15,793 nucleotides of DNA from Sulfurovum sp. GTDB taxonomy: Bacteria; Campylobacterota; Campylobacteria; Campylobacterales; Sulfurovaceae. The notes beneath the pieces are model-generated. The model searched no databases and had not been told where the DNA came from. It saw nothing but the letters and a program-made list of their open reading frames with translations. Each line of letters starts with the position of its first letter. The stretch's first letter is position 1. The stretch is from positions 1 to 15,793 of the forward strand of contig DQSX01000218.1 in the NCBI GenBank assembly GCA_015663065.1. The letters run 5' to 3'. Of the stretch, positions 1 to 6,818 are shown piece by piece. A program made the translations under genes and the position numbers.

Positions 1-1
1 A

Positions 2-235
2 GATGAAAAAGGAAACGACACCATCCCACACCTGGCAGTCAAAAAAGTGAATGATACAAGACAGGAGGGTAAAACAACCAAGAAATATATCTTCCCCATT
101 CCTAAAGGGGCAGTCTATGCAAAATACAGTTTCTCGTATAGACTGATCAGTGAAAAGATGGGTAAAGCCTTGAATATCACGGATCCGTTTTTCTTAAAAG
201 AGTACACATTCTCTGAACAAAGAGTACATCTATAA
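2..235 (+). CDS. C-terminal part of an unrecognised protein (5' end outside window)
   Basis: The reading frame is open from the first bases of the window and ends at TAA 233-235, giving at least 77 residues. The first ATG/GTG-type codons inside the window are probably internal. The visible part is rich in Lys, Tyr and Phe, begins Asp-Glu-Lys-Gly-Asn, and contains a beta-strand-like stretch (YIFPIPKGAVYAKYSFSYRL) followed by a short helix and a final ITDPFFLKEYTF segment. There are no Cys residues or obvious motifs. The style recalls the beta-rich tail of exported redox proteins such as multiheme cytochromes, but that is only an impression and I assign no function. truC starts 20 nt downstream, so the two may be co-transcribed. 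Confidence 0.7.
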   Translation, partial: DEKGNDTIPHLAVKKVNDTRQEGKTTKKYIFPIPKGAVYAKYSFSYRLISEKMGKALNITDPFFLKEYTFSEQRVHL

Positions 236-255
236 GATGGCTTGAGGCACGGTAA

Positions 256-987
256 GTGGAAGAAGCACTGGAGATACTCTACAGGGATAGAGATATAATA
301 GCGATCAACAAACCTTCAGGCTTGTTGGTGCACAGGTCACCCATAGATAAGCATGAAACACGTTTCGCTTTGCAGCTTGTAAGAGACCAGATAGGGCAGT
401 ATGTGTATCCTGTACACCGCTTGGATAAACCTACATCTGGGGTGTTGCTTTTTGCGTTGAATGCAGAAGTGGCAAAAGTCTTGTCTCTGCTTTTTCGGGA
501 AAATAGGGTAAAAAAAGAGTACATCGCTGTGGTTCGTGGCTACACTGATGTGTCTGCTGAGATCAACTACCCGTTAAAACAGATGTTAGATACCAAAGTA
601 GAAAAAGAGAAAGGTATTGGAAAAGAAGCACAGGAAGCGCAAACCTCTTTTGTACGATTGGCAACTGTAGAGTTGCCGTATCCTGTCAGCCGTTATCCGG
701 TTGCACGTTACTCTCTGCTCAGACTTTTCCCGCATACAGGTAGAAAACATCAACTCAGGCGGCATATGAAACATATTTTTCACCCCATAGTAGGAGATAC
801 CAAACACGGCAGGGGAGAGCATAACAAATTGTTTCGGGAGAAGTTTGAATCCCACAGACTCTTGCTGCATGCACAGTATATCTCTTTTGAACATCCTGTA
901 ACGAAAGAGAAGATAGAGATAGAAGCAGCATTGGACGAGGTGTTTTTAGAGTTATGTAAGCTATTTGCCTGGCAAGACCACCTATAG
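256..987 (+). CDS. truC: tRNA pseudouridine(65) synthase TruC
   Basis: RluA-family pseudouridine synthase, 243 residues, predicted to isomerise uridine 65 in the acceptor/T-arm region of certain tRNAs. The catalytic loop HRLDKPTSG gives Asp57 as the nucleophile. The features that point to TruC rather than RluA/C/D are the early LVHRS motif (about residues 24-28), VRDQIGQ (42-48), the LATVELPYPVSRYP segment and the TGRKHQLRRH block, all of which I recall from E. coli TruC (about 260 residues). There is no N-terminal S4 domain, as expected for TruC. The start is GTG at 256 with GAGG at 244-247 eight bases upstream; the ATG at 237 runs straight into TGA. The gene is convergent with ispE, with only 4 bp between the stop codons and no clear terminator there. 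Confidence 0.9.
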   Translation: MEEALEILYRDRDIIAINKPSGLLVHRSPIDKHETRFALQLVRDQIGQYVYPVHRLDKPTSGVLLFALNAEVAKVLSLLFRENRVKKEYIAVVRGYTDVSAEINYPLKQMLDTKVEKEKGIGKEAQEAQTSFVRLATVELPYPVSRYPVARYSLLRLFPHTGRKHQLRRHMKHIFHPIVGDTKHGRGEHNKLFREKFESHRLLLHAQYISFEHPVTKEKIEIEAALDEVFLELCKLFAWQDHL

Positions 988-991
988 AAGA

Positions 992-1768
992 TCACCCCTC
1001 TTTGAGTCTAAAGAAGCTGCTTCCACTGCCTGAAAAGAACCAGCCTTCTCTGTCAAGTTCTTCAAGTTCCGGGTAGGCTACCATGGCAGCGGGGTAGAGG
1101 TCATTGAGGGCAATAGGATCGACGATCAGTGAGAGCAGACTTTTGGATGTCATTTTGTCCCAGCCGAAAAAGGATGTCAGAGAGATGTGCTGCAGCAAGT
1201 AGTGGTTAAATGTCTTATAGACTTCAGCCGTGTCACATTTTATGTCTGGAGTGTAGATCTCTAAATCCAAAGGTGCTTCTTCAAAAGATTTTACGATCTC
1301 TCCAAAACCTGAAACATTGGCACAGGGGTAATTGTAGACAAAAAATGGTACATCTGCGCCCACTTCACTTCCTAGTTTGGCCAGATCTTCCGTGCTTATC
1401 ATCAGGTTGCAGGTTTCTTTGACAAGTCGCATAAATGCAGCAGCATCAGAAGATCCTCCACCAAGACCTGCCTGTGAGGGAATACGTTTTGTAACTACCA
1501 CTTTATGTTTGTAAAAAAAGTTGAGTATGTTAAGATCACCTGTGGCATCATTCAATGCTTTGTAGGCTTTGTAAATAGTATTGGACTCCAAAGGAATGTC
1601 ATCACATCCTTCAATGGTAAAAGAGTCACACTCACAAGGGATAAACTCAATGGTATCGTAAAGATCTTCTACTCTCATAAATCGTGATACCAAGGTATGG
1701 TAGCCGTCTTTATGACCTGTGATTTTTAAAAATATATTTACTTTTGCGTGGGCGTTGATGCTGTACAT
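992..1768 (-). CDS. ispE: 4-diphosphocytidyl-2-C-methyl-D-erythritol kinase IspE
   Basis: GHMP kinase, 258 residues, that phosphorylates the 2-hydroxyl of CDP-methylerythritol with ATP in the MEP route to isoprenoids. The N-terminal AHAKVNIFL carries the conserved Lys9. The glycine-rich ATP loop is at about residues 97-110 (IPSQAGLGGGSSDAA). GADVPFF contains the likely catalytic Asp139, and SGSGSSFF near residue 247 matches the C-terminal conserved loop. The length is short against E. coli (about 283) but usual for the epsilonproteobacterial form. The ATG has AAGG about 6 bases upstream and a TATAAT box at 1800-1805. In Campylobacter I recall the order truB-csrA-ispE-smpB; here csrA and smpB are absent from those positions. 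Confidence 0.95.
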   Translation of the reverse strand: MYSINAHAKVNIFLKITGHKDGYHTLVSRFMRVEDLYDTIEFIPCECDSFTIEGCDDIPLESNTIYKAYKALNDATGDLNILNFFYKHKVVVTKRIPSQAGLGGGSSDAAAFMRLVKETCNLMISTEDLAKLGSEVGADVPFFVYNYPCANVSGFGEIVKSFEEAPLDLEIYTPDIKCDTAEVYKTFNHYLLQHISLTSFFGWDKMTSKSLLSLIVDPIALNDLYPAAMVAYPELEELDREGWFFSGSGSSFFRLKEG

Positions 1769-1799
1769 GATCTGCCTTAGGGTTGATTTGTTCTTTAGG

Positions 1800-1805
1800 A
1801 TTATA
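1800..1805 (-). promoter_or_regulatory. Candidate -10 box for ispE
   Basis: On the minus strand the sequence reads TATAAT, placed so that transcription would begin about 25 bases before the ispE ATG. No good -35 hexamer is visible, which is usual for sigma-70 promoters in this phylum. It suggests ispE has its own promoter and is not wholly dependent on uvrD-truB, 450 bp upstream. Confidence 0.45.
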
Positions 1806-1924
1806 TCAGGAGGTGCTTAGAAACATTAAAGCAGTCTGTATTATTTCTTTGATTTTCTGCAACAGAAGATATCTTAAATCAGGCTTTAGTTACAATGAAA
1901 CAGAAAAATCAAAAAGAGAAACCT

Positions 1925-2165
1925 ATGAATGCACAACCATCGCTTGACCTGCGTTTTGATGACTAGGAGGTACATTTCAGCTCGCGTGAGAGAGCGCTTA
2001 TGGTCTTCGCTTTTGTTATGTTTTGGCAGCAGAAAAGGTCTGTACCGAAACGGTGACCTACCTCGCTAACATTTTTAAATACTATGTTACCTATAAACTG
2101 ATACAGAAAAAGAAAAAAATGAGCTAAAAGAGTCTCTGAAGCCTGTTCAGGAGAAAAAGAAATGA
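1925..2165 (+). pseudogene. Broken small ORF of unknown function in the truB-ispE gap
   Basis: This lies in the 450-bp gap between truB and ispE. On the plus strand an ATG at 1925 opens a frame with normal-looking composition (NAQPSLDLRFDD) that hits TAG at 1964-1966. The same frame continues EVHFSSRERALMVFAFVMF to about 2023. A change to the next frame near 2021-2030 then gives LAAEKVCTETVTYLANIF and YYVTYKLIQKKKK up to TAA 2125-2127. A second one-base shift in the A-run at 2113-2119 would extend it as NELKESLKPVQEKKK to TGA 2163-2165. Joined, this makes a roughly 80-residue protein with a hydrophobic middle and a Lys-rich tail, so one nonsense change and two shifts are needed. I do not recognise it. 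It could be a decaying gene, an error-rich stretch of assembly, or chance. Nothing else is evident in the rest of 1769-2220 except the ispE -10 box. Confidence 0.4.
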
Positions 2166-2220
2166 AAACCCTTATGAAAGATATAAATTTTTGATCTCCT
2201 CTTTACTGCCAATATTAGAC

Positions 2221-3057
2221 TTACAGTGTGTTCTCCCGAAATTTTGGTATACGGTTAAATCTGTATTTTACTTCACCCTCTGTAATTTCAATAATAGAAT
2301 AGAAGCCTGAAGTCTCAATAAGGTAAATTGCATCTTTCTGATGCTGAAAATCGTCTATAGAGAGTTTTTTACCCAACTCCAAGCAAGCCTCCTCACCTAT
2401 ATAAACATTGGAAGGAAGGGCTAAGTGTGTGAAGGGATCGAGGGCTTTTTCATTGTCATAGTGGAACTGACCTTCATGGATACGGTGCAGGGAAGAGAGT
2501 GTACCATCCACTCCCAGTTTATCTGCAACGAGAGCACCTAGAGAACGGATGTATGTTCCTTCACTCACCTTGGCTTCAAAATGTACAAAAGGGTGGTTGT
2601 AGTTGAGAAGTTTGATGTCGTAAATGTTTGAAGTGATGGTTTTAAGTGTTACCTCTTTACCTTCACGCGCAAGTTCATACGCACGTTTACCGTTGACCTT
2701 TTTGGCACAGAACTTTGGCGGGTAGTACGTTAGTTCCCCTTTCAGTGAAAGAAGTACTTCTTCTACTTCTTTTTTTGAAAACTCCTGCACCTCTTTCAGA
2801 CTGTCTATCTGCTCTATATCGAGGCTTGGAGAGTTTGCCCCAAGCCACAGGGTGGCTTTGTAGCTTTTAGGTGTTTTGTTGAGGTACTGAAAGAGTTTGG
2901 TGTATTGGCCGGTGGCAACAATGAGGCATCCTGTGGCAAAAGGGTCAAGTGTGCCGGAAAAACCTACTTTTTTGGTACCGTATTTACGTTTGACATAGCC
3001 CATGTAGCCGTTGGATGTTCTGAAGATGGGTTTGTTTACGACAAAGAGTCTGTTCAA
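2221..3057 (-). CDS. truB: tRNA pseudouridine(55) synthase TruB
   Basis: Makes pseudouridine 55 in the T-loop of nearly all tRNAs; 278 residues. The catalytic motif GFSGTLDPFATG (about 32-43) supplies Asp38 and is a variant of the usual GHTGTLDPLATG. KVNGKRAYELAREG (about 120-133) and SEGTYIRSLG (about 165-174) are the other TruB signatures. The length suggests a catalytic domain with a reduced C-terminal region compared with E. coli (314). The start is TTG at 3055-3057, with AGGA about 8 bases upstream and no ATG nearby; it leads straight into NRLFVVNKP, the normal TruB N-terminus. uvrD lies 81 bp upstream on the same strand, behind a terminator-like hairpin, so truB may depend on read-through or on an unseen promoter in that gap. 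Confidence 0.94.
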   Translation of the reverse strand: MNRLFVVNKPIFRTSNGYMGYVKRKYGTKKVGFSGTLDPFATGCLIVATGQYTKLFQYLNKTPKSYKATLWLGANSPSLDIEQIDSLKEVQEFSKKEVEEVLLSLKGELTYYPPKFCAKKVNGKRAYELAREGKEVTLKTITSNIYDIKLLNYNHPFVHFEAKVSEGTYIRSLGALVADKLGVDGTLSSLHRIHEGQFHYDNEKALDPFTHLALPSNVYIGEEACLELGKKLSIDDFQHQKDAIYLIETSGFYSIIEITEGEVKYRFNRIPKFRENTL

Positions 3058-3074
3058 ATAATATTCCTGTAGAA

Positions 3075-3092
3075 TGTTGTGTCCTCACAACA
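3075..3092. repeat. Palindrome 1 of a pair between uvrD and truB
   Basis: A 7-bp perfect stem (TGTTGTG at 3075-3081, CACAACA at 3086-3092) closes a TCCT loop. Read on opposite strands, a 20-base stretch here and the second palindrome at 3112-3133 agree at 17 of 20 positions, so they look like two copies of one small palindromic element. It sits just before the truB ribosome binding site. Confidence 0.6.
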
Positions 3093-3094
3093 CC

Positions 3095-3133
3095 AAATAA
3101 TTTAATCAAAAGGTGTTGTCAGGGGACAACACC
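3095..3133 (-). terminator. Rho-independent terminator after uvrD (second palindrome)
   Basis: On the minus strand, 5 bases after the uvrD stop, a perfect 9-bp stem GGTGTTGTC / GACAACACC (3112-3120 with 3125-3133) with a 4-base loop is followed by TTTTGATTAAATTATTT. This is the layout of an intrinsic terminator. The stem is also the second copy of the palindromic element at 3075-3092. Confidence 0.65.
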
Positions 3134-3138
3134 CTACA

Positions 3139-5205
3139 TTATAGGGATTGTACGAAAGAAGAAAGTATCTCTTTCTTATTCCCGCCAAAGTTGATCAGCA
3201 ATTTATAATCTTTTCCTGATTTGTTGGCAGCCTGAACCCGTCCGATCCCGAAGATCTTATGTTTGACCAGGTCTCCTTTTTTAAAGGTGGAAGCTTTAGT
3301 GATTTTCAATGAAGCATCCTGAATGAGTCCGGCTTCACCGAGAAAACGGCTTTTGTCTATCATCTTACGGCGCCCTTTGTAGAAACGGCTGTCTACATAA
3401 CAAAGGGTAAGGTCAGACTTGGCTCTGGTAATAGCTACATAACCCAGGCGACGCTCCTCTTCCATATTGCAGCCTTCACCCAGAAGCGGAAAGAACTCCT
3501 CTTCCAGACCAATGACAAAGAGATGTTCAAACTCCAAACCTTTGGCTGCATGAATACTCATAATGGTAATGGCATCTTCTTCTATCTGGTCCTGATCGCT
3601 TTGCAGTGAAATGTCATTGAGGAACTCATCTAAAGTAAGGTCGGGGTTCTTGACGACGGCATCTCTGAAGTAGCCGTAAAATTCATCAATATTCATAATG
3701 CGCTCAAATCCGTCCACCATGGTTGCATAGTGGTCTTTGAGTTTGATACGTTCATCAAAAAGAGTAATGAAGTTCCCAAGGGTGGTTCTGGCTTCTTCCC
3801 GAAGTACTTTAATGTCTTCTGTAAGTTTGGCAAGAGAAGTTGCTACTTTTTTAGAAATGACAAGTTCTTGTCTGCCCGACAGACTCTCTTCTATGTAAGC
3901 GTAGAGTGACATTTGTGTATCAAAGGCTGCTTTTTGCAGTTTTTCAATGCTTGCTTTCCCAATGCCCCGTTTTGGTTTGTTGATAATGCGCAGCAAAGAG
4001 AAGTCATCATGCGGGTTGGAAAGTACTCTGAAGTAAGAGATGATGTCTTTGATCTCTGCACGTTCATAAAAACGCATACCGCCAATGAGCTTGAAGCCAA
4101 GACCCTCTTTTGAAAAGCCCTCTTCAAGTGAACGGGAAAGTGCATTGATACGGTAAAGTACAGCAATGTCATCCGGGTCAGCCCCTTCATCAATAAGTTC
4201 ATGGATCTGATGGGCAATGGCTTTTGCTTCCATAGATTCATCCAGAGAGTGAAGCAGTTTAACCTCTGTACCGGCACCTTTATGGGAGGTCAGTTTTTTT
4301 CCCAAACGGGTTGAGTTGTGTTCTATGAGTGTATTGGCCGCTTTGAGAATGGGTTCTGTGGAGCGGTAGTTCGTTTCAAGTTTTACTGTTTTAGTCTCTT
4401 TGAAATTGTCTGCAAATTCCAGAATATTACGGATGTTCGCACCCCTCCACCCATAAATACTCTGGTCATCATCTCCGACCACACAAATATTTTCATGTTC
4501 ACTGCAGAGATGTTTCAAAAGCCGATACTGAAGTTCATTGGTATCCTGGTACTCATCTACCATGATGTACTTGTAACGGTTTGATGTCTCTTTTCTCAAG
4601 GTTTCATTCTCATCGAGGATCTTGTAGGTTAGCATCAGCAGGTCATCAAAGTCAACCAGGTTGTTCTCTTCTATATTTGTCTGATATACCTCATAAATCT
4701 TTGCCACCTGTTTATAGTCGGAGAGTTCAGCTTTCTGGAGGACTACTTCAGGGGTGAGCAGAGAGTTTTTGTATTTGGAGATCTCTGAAGCGATAAAAGC
4801 AATATTGAGATCGATCTTCAACTCTTTGGCAATGGAGCGAAGCAAACGTTTTTTGTCGTCACTGTCTATGATCACAAAAGTGTTTTTTCTTCCCAGTTTT
4901 TCTATGTGGAACTTTAGGAACAGTAATCCGAACTTATGAAAAGTACAGAGCAGGGGAGGGTGAGATACTTTGGTCGGCATGAGTTTGAGTGCTCTTTCTC
5001 TCATTTCTGCTGCTGCTTTATTGGTAAAGGTCAGGGTTAAAGTATTGGCAGGATCTATGCCCACTTCACCTACAAGATATGCAAGTCTGGCTGTCAGGGT
5101 TTTTGTTTTTCCAGAGCCTGCACCAGCAAGTATAAGCATTGCACCATCTATATGTTCAACGGCTTCACGTTGTGAGGGGTTAAGACTTTCAAATATCTGT
5201 TCCAT
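3139..5205 (-). CDS. uvrD: UvrD/PcrA-type superfamily 1A DNA helicase
   Basis: ATP-driven 3'-5' DNA helicase of the UvrD/PcrA/Rep group, acting in excision and mismatch repair and in clearing replication or transcription obstacles. From the ATG start (688 residues) the motifs come in order: Q-motif LNPSQREAV (about 9-17), Walker A AGAGSGKT (27-34), motif Ia TFTNKAAAEMRER (60-72), motif II VDEYQDTN (216-223), motif III GDDDQSIYGWRGA (244-256), motif IV ETNYRST, motif V SIHAAKGLEFEHLF and motif VI YVAITRAKSDL. The last 50 residues (FKKGDLVKHKIFGIGRVQ onward) look like the Tudor-like C-terminal domain of UvrD/PcrA, which favours these over Rep. An in-frame GTG at 5217 would add 4 residues, but its codon overlaps the GGAG Shine-Dalgarno sequence, so I prefer the ATG at 5203-5205. 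Confidence 0.94.
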   Translation of the reverse strand: MEQIFESLNPSQREAVEHIDGAMLILAGAGSGKTKTLTARLAYLVGEVGIDPANTLTLTFTNKAAAEMRERALKLMPTKVSHPPLLCTFHKFGLLFLKFHIEKLGRKNTFVIIDSDDKKRLLRSIAKELKIDLNIAFIASEISKYKNSLLTPEVVLQKAELSDYKQVAKIYEVYQTNIEENNLVDFDDLLMLTYKILDENETLRKETSNRYKYIMVDEYQDTNELQYRLLKHLCSEHENICVVGDDDQSIYGWRGANIRNILEFADNFKETKTVKLETNYRSTEPILKAANTLIEHNSTRLGKKLTSHKGAGTEVKLLHSLDESMEAKAIAHQIHELIDEGADPDDIAVLYRINALSRSLEEGFSKEGLGFKLIGGMRFYERAEIKDIISYFRVLSNPHDDFSLLRIINKPKRGIGKASIEKLQKAAFDTQMSLYAYIEESLSGRQELVISKKVATSLAKLTEDIKVLREEARTTLGNFITLFDERIKLKDHYATMVDGFERIMNIDEFYGYFRDAVVKNPDLTLDEFLNDISLQSDQDQIEEDAITIMSIHAAKGLEFEHLFVIGLEEEFFPLLGEGCNMEEERRLGYVAITRAKSDLTLCYVDSRFYKGRRKMIDKSRFLGEAGLIQDASLKITKASTFKKGDLVKHKIFGIGRVQAANKSGKDYKLLINFGGNKKEILSSFVQSL

Positions 5206-5232
5206 TCTGTATGACACTCCTATAATATAACA

Positions 5233-5238
5233 ATTATA
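5233..5238 (-). promoter_or_regulatory. Candidate -10 box for uvrD
   Basis: The minus strand reads TATAAT here, about 28 bases before the chosen ATG, leaving room for a short leader that carries GGAG. No convincing -35 box is seen. The stretch 5206-5447 is AT-rich and also holds the promoter region of the divergent LysR gene. Confidence 0.4.
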
Positions 5239-5378
5239 TCGTTAAATTATTAAGGAGTAGCTCTACTTTTTCAGAGTGTACATATAATATTTTGATATCT
5301 TCCATAAAAATTTATAAGTAAAAGAAATTTATTTTGTAAAAAATAAGGTGTTGTTATCGTTCATTAACTTTTTTTTGA

Positions 5379-5384
5379 TATAAT
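5379..5384 (+). promoter_or_regulatory. Candidate -10 box for the LysR-type gene
   Basis: TATAAT preceded by a run of eight T (5369-5376), the T-rich pattern that replaces a -35 box in Campylobacter and Helicobacter. Transcription would begin near 5391, giving a leader of about 57 bases. A second TATAAT at 5283-5288 is less likely because of its distance from the gene. Confidence 0.45.
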
Positions 5385-5410
5385 TATGAAATATTTATAC
5401 ATAAATTAAT

Positions 5411-5426
5411 AGGTACTTATATACCT
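5411..5426 (+). promoter_or_regulatory. Inverted repeat upstream of the LysR-type gene, possible autoregulatory site
   Basis: AGGTA (5411-5415) and TACCT (5422-5426) form an interrupted palindrome with a 6-base centre, flanked by ATTAAT at 5405-5410 and 5429-5434. LysR-type proteins often bind such dyads near their own promoters. The position, inside the presumed leader and 21 bases before the ATG, would suit repression. This rests on symmetry alone. Confidence 0.25.
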
Positions 5427-5447
5427 TGATTAATAAAGGAACAAAAA

Positions 5448-6350
5448 ATGTTAAAAGATTTTGTGAAATTAGAAACTTTTCTGACAGTATCCAGAGAGAG
5501 AAGTTTCTCTAAAGCATCTGCGAAATTAGGGATCTCACAACCGGCAGTAACACAGCAAATTAAATTTATTGAAAAATACCTTGCTGCAAAGATCATTGAA
5601 CGTAAGAAAAATGGTATCAAACTGACTGCTGAAGGAGAAGAACTCTATAAGATCGCAACAAGATTGGAAAAAGAGATCAACTCTTCAGAAAAAGATATCC
5701 TGAAGATCATCAATAAAGAGATGACCTTCAGACTGGGCGCTTCTTATACTATTGGTACCTATGTGATACCAGGAGAGTGTCTCAATGCAATGTCAGAGAC
5801 TATCAATAATGATGTAAACCTGAGTATAGACAACTCTGAAAATATTGTTGAAAAACTTAAAGAGAGAAAACTGGATGTCGGACTGATAGAATCACCGGTA
5901 ATGGATGGTGACCTTATCTATAGAGAGTGGTTGGAAGATGAGTTGGTTGTTGTCTCTAATGTGCCTATTCCAAAATCACTTAAAACAGAAGAGCTGTACG
6001 ATTACAGATGGATCTGCCGTGAAGAGTCATCACATACAAGAAAAATAGTCTCTGAAGTTTTTGAAGAACTGGGTGTCTCTTGTAAAAGTTTTGATGTCAT
6101 CTCTGAAGTCTCCAACACAACAGCAGTACTTCAGGCGATCAAAAGATCTAAAAAAGATGTGGAAAAACCGGCAGTCTCTATTATTTCAAGACATGTCATT
6201 GCTGAAGAAGTTGCCAGAGGTGAGCTTTTTGAGTCAAGACTTAGAGGATATACCATGAAGCGCAAGTTTTATGTCGCTTATACAAAAGAGAACAAACACA
6301 ATGCTTATGTAGATAATGTAGTTGATTATATTATGGCAGGTCAGTGTTAG
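5448..6350 (+). CDS. LysR-type transcriptional regulator
   Basis: A 300-residue regulator with the usual LysR plan. An N-terminal winged helix-turn-helix (residues 1 to about 65) contains SFSKASAKLGISQPAVTQQI at 19-38 and the LTAEGEELY end of the wing at 59-67. A linker helix and a two-lobed effector-binding domain (about 90-295) follow, with recognisable RKLDVGLIE and IWCREESS-like (WICREESSHTR) segments. The start ATG has AAGGA 7 bases upstream. The gene is divergent from uvrD and convergent with the SspB-like gene, so its target is not obvious from position. CysB/CysL-like control of sulphur genes is possible given cysK in the neighbouring unit, but no evidence here singles it out. Confidence 0.88.
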   Translation: MLKDFVKLETFLTVSRERSFSKASAKLGISQPAVTQQIKFIEKYLAAKIIERKKNGIKLTAEGEELYKIATRLEKEINSSEKDILKIINKEMTFRLGASYTIGTYVIPGECLNAMSETINNDVNLSIDNSENIVEKLKERKLDVGLIESPVMDGDLIYREWLEDELVVVSNVPIPKSLKTEELYDYRWICREESSHTRKIVSEVFEELGVSCKSFDVISEVSNTTAVLQAIKRSKKDVEKPAVSIISRHVIAEEVARGELFESRLRGYTMKRKFYVAYTKENKHNAYVDNVVDYIMAGQC

Positions 6351-6357
6351 GTAAAAA

Positions 6358-6401
6358 TGATCTCCTGAAGATCAAAGCTTCTTTTTTTTGAGAAGCTTTT
6401 T
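6358..6401. terminator. Two-way terminator between the LysR-type gene and the SspB-like gene
   Basis: Two hairpins lie side by side. For the plus strand, AAAGCTTC (6374-6381) pairs with GAAGCTTT (6392-6399) and is followed by TTTATTTT. For the minus strand, TGATCT (6358-6363) pairs with AGATCA (6369-6374), and on that strand it is followed by TTTTTAC. The first hairpin lies inside the last codons of the SspB-like gene. Confidence 0.6.
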
Positions 6402-6818
6402 ATTTTCAGGGTTATTCATAAGTGCTTCCATGGAACTTTTGGTGGAAGTCTCTTTTTTACGTGTAGGTTCTGCAAGATTCAATACGATAGGATGATCTCC
6501 TACAAATAACTGTTTGATGGCCAGCAAAGGCACCGAAACAGTGGACCCAAAATTATTTTCCCCAAATCCCGCCTCAAAACAAAATGTATCTTCTTCAAGT
6601 TTTGCTGTCTCAAAGGTATATCCGCTTAGAATGAACATAACTGTATCGTTAAAAGTTTCTTTGATACTTGCCGGCAGTTCAGGATCAAAAGTGACAGATT
6701 TGATCTCACAGGCAATGGCAAACTCCTGGTTCTTTTCAAAAAGATAGCTGATCGTTTTTTCAATATGCTCTGTCATTAAAGATCTGTATTGGGGAGTTTG
6801 AAAGAGGTTAATGGTCAT
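6372..6818 (-). CDS. Small conserved-type protein resembling the ClpXP adaptor SspB
   Basis: A 148-residue protein, last of the seven-gene unit. Its ATG overlaps the stop of the preceding gene (ATGA), with GGAG five bases before. Residues about 59-106 resemble the core of E. coli SspB as I recall it: a strand TVMFILSGY, a turn, then TFCFEAGFG (78-86), matching VRFNARFGG, and STVSVPLLAIKQLF (92-105), matching QVSVPLAAVLAIY. After residue 115 comes a low-complexity, charged tail ending KLLKKKKL. In SspB the core binds the ssrA tag and a flexible tail ending in a short basic/hydrophobic motif docks on ClpX, so this layout would fit an adaptor. The similarity is short and remembered rather than searched. 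If it fails, the gene is an uncharacterised cytoplasmic protein. Confidence 0.8.
   Translation of the reverse strand: MTINLFQTPQYRSLMTEHIEKTISYLFEKNQEFAIACEIKSVTFDPELPASIKETFNDTVMFILSGYTFETAKLEEDTFCFEAGFGENNFGSTVSVPLLAIKQLFVGDHPIVLNLAEPTRKKETSTKSSMEALMNNPENKKLLKKKKL

Noticed and set aside
2112..2165. Lys/Glu-rich ORF tail as an independent small gene
   Set aside because: It has no start codon with a ribosome binding site; it makes sense only as the end of the broken ORF.
1964..2203. Minus-strand stretch of about 80 codons without stops in the truB-ispE gap
   Set aside because: It has no ATG, GTG or TTG start in a useful position, no CsrA or other recognisable motif, and a Phe-rich run opposite the Lys-rich plus-strand tail. 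The plus strand looks more protein-like.
5215..5217. GTG as the uvrD start
   Set aside because: The codon overlaps the only good ribosome binding site, which instead suits the ATG four codons later.
5264..5450. A small RNA or riboswitch in the AT-rich stretch before the LysR gene
   Set aside because: I see promoter-like boxes and one dyad but no conserved aptamer core, no strong multi-stem fold and no terminator.
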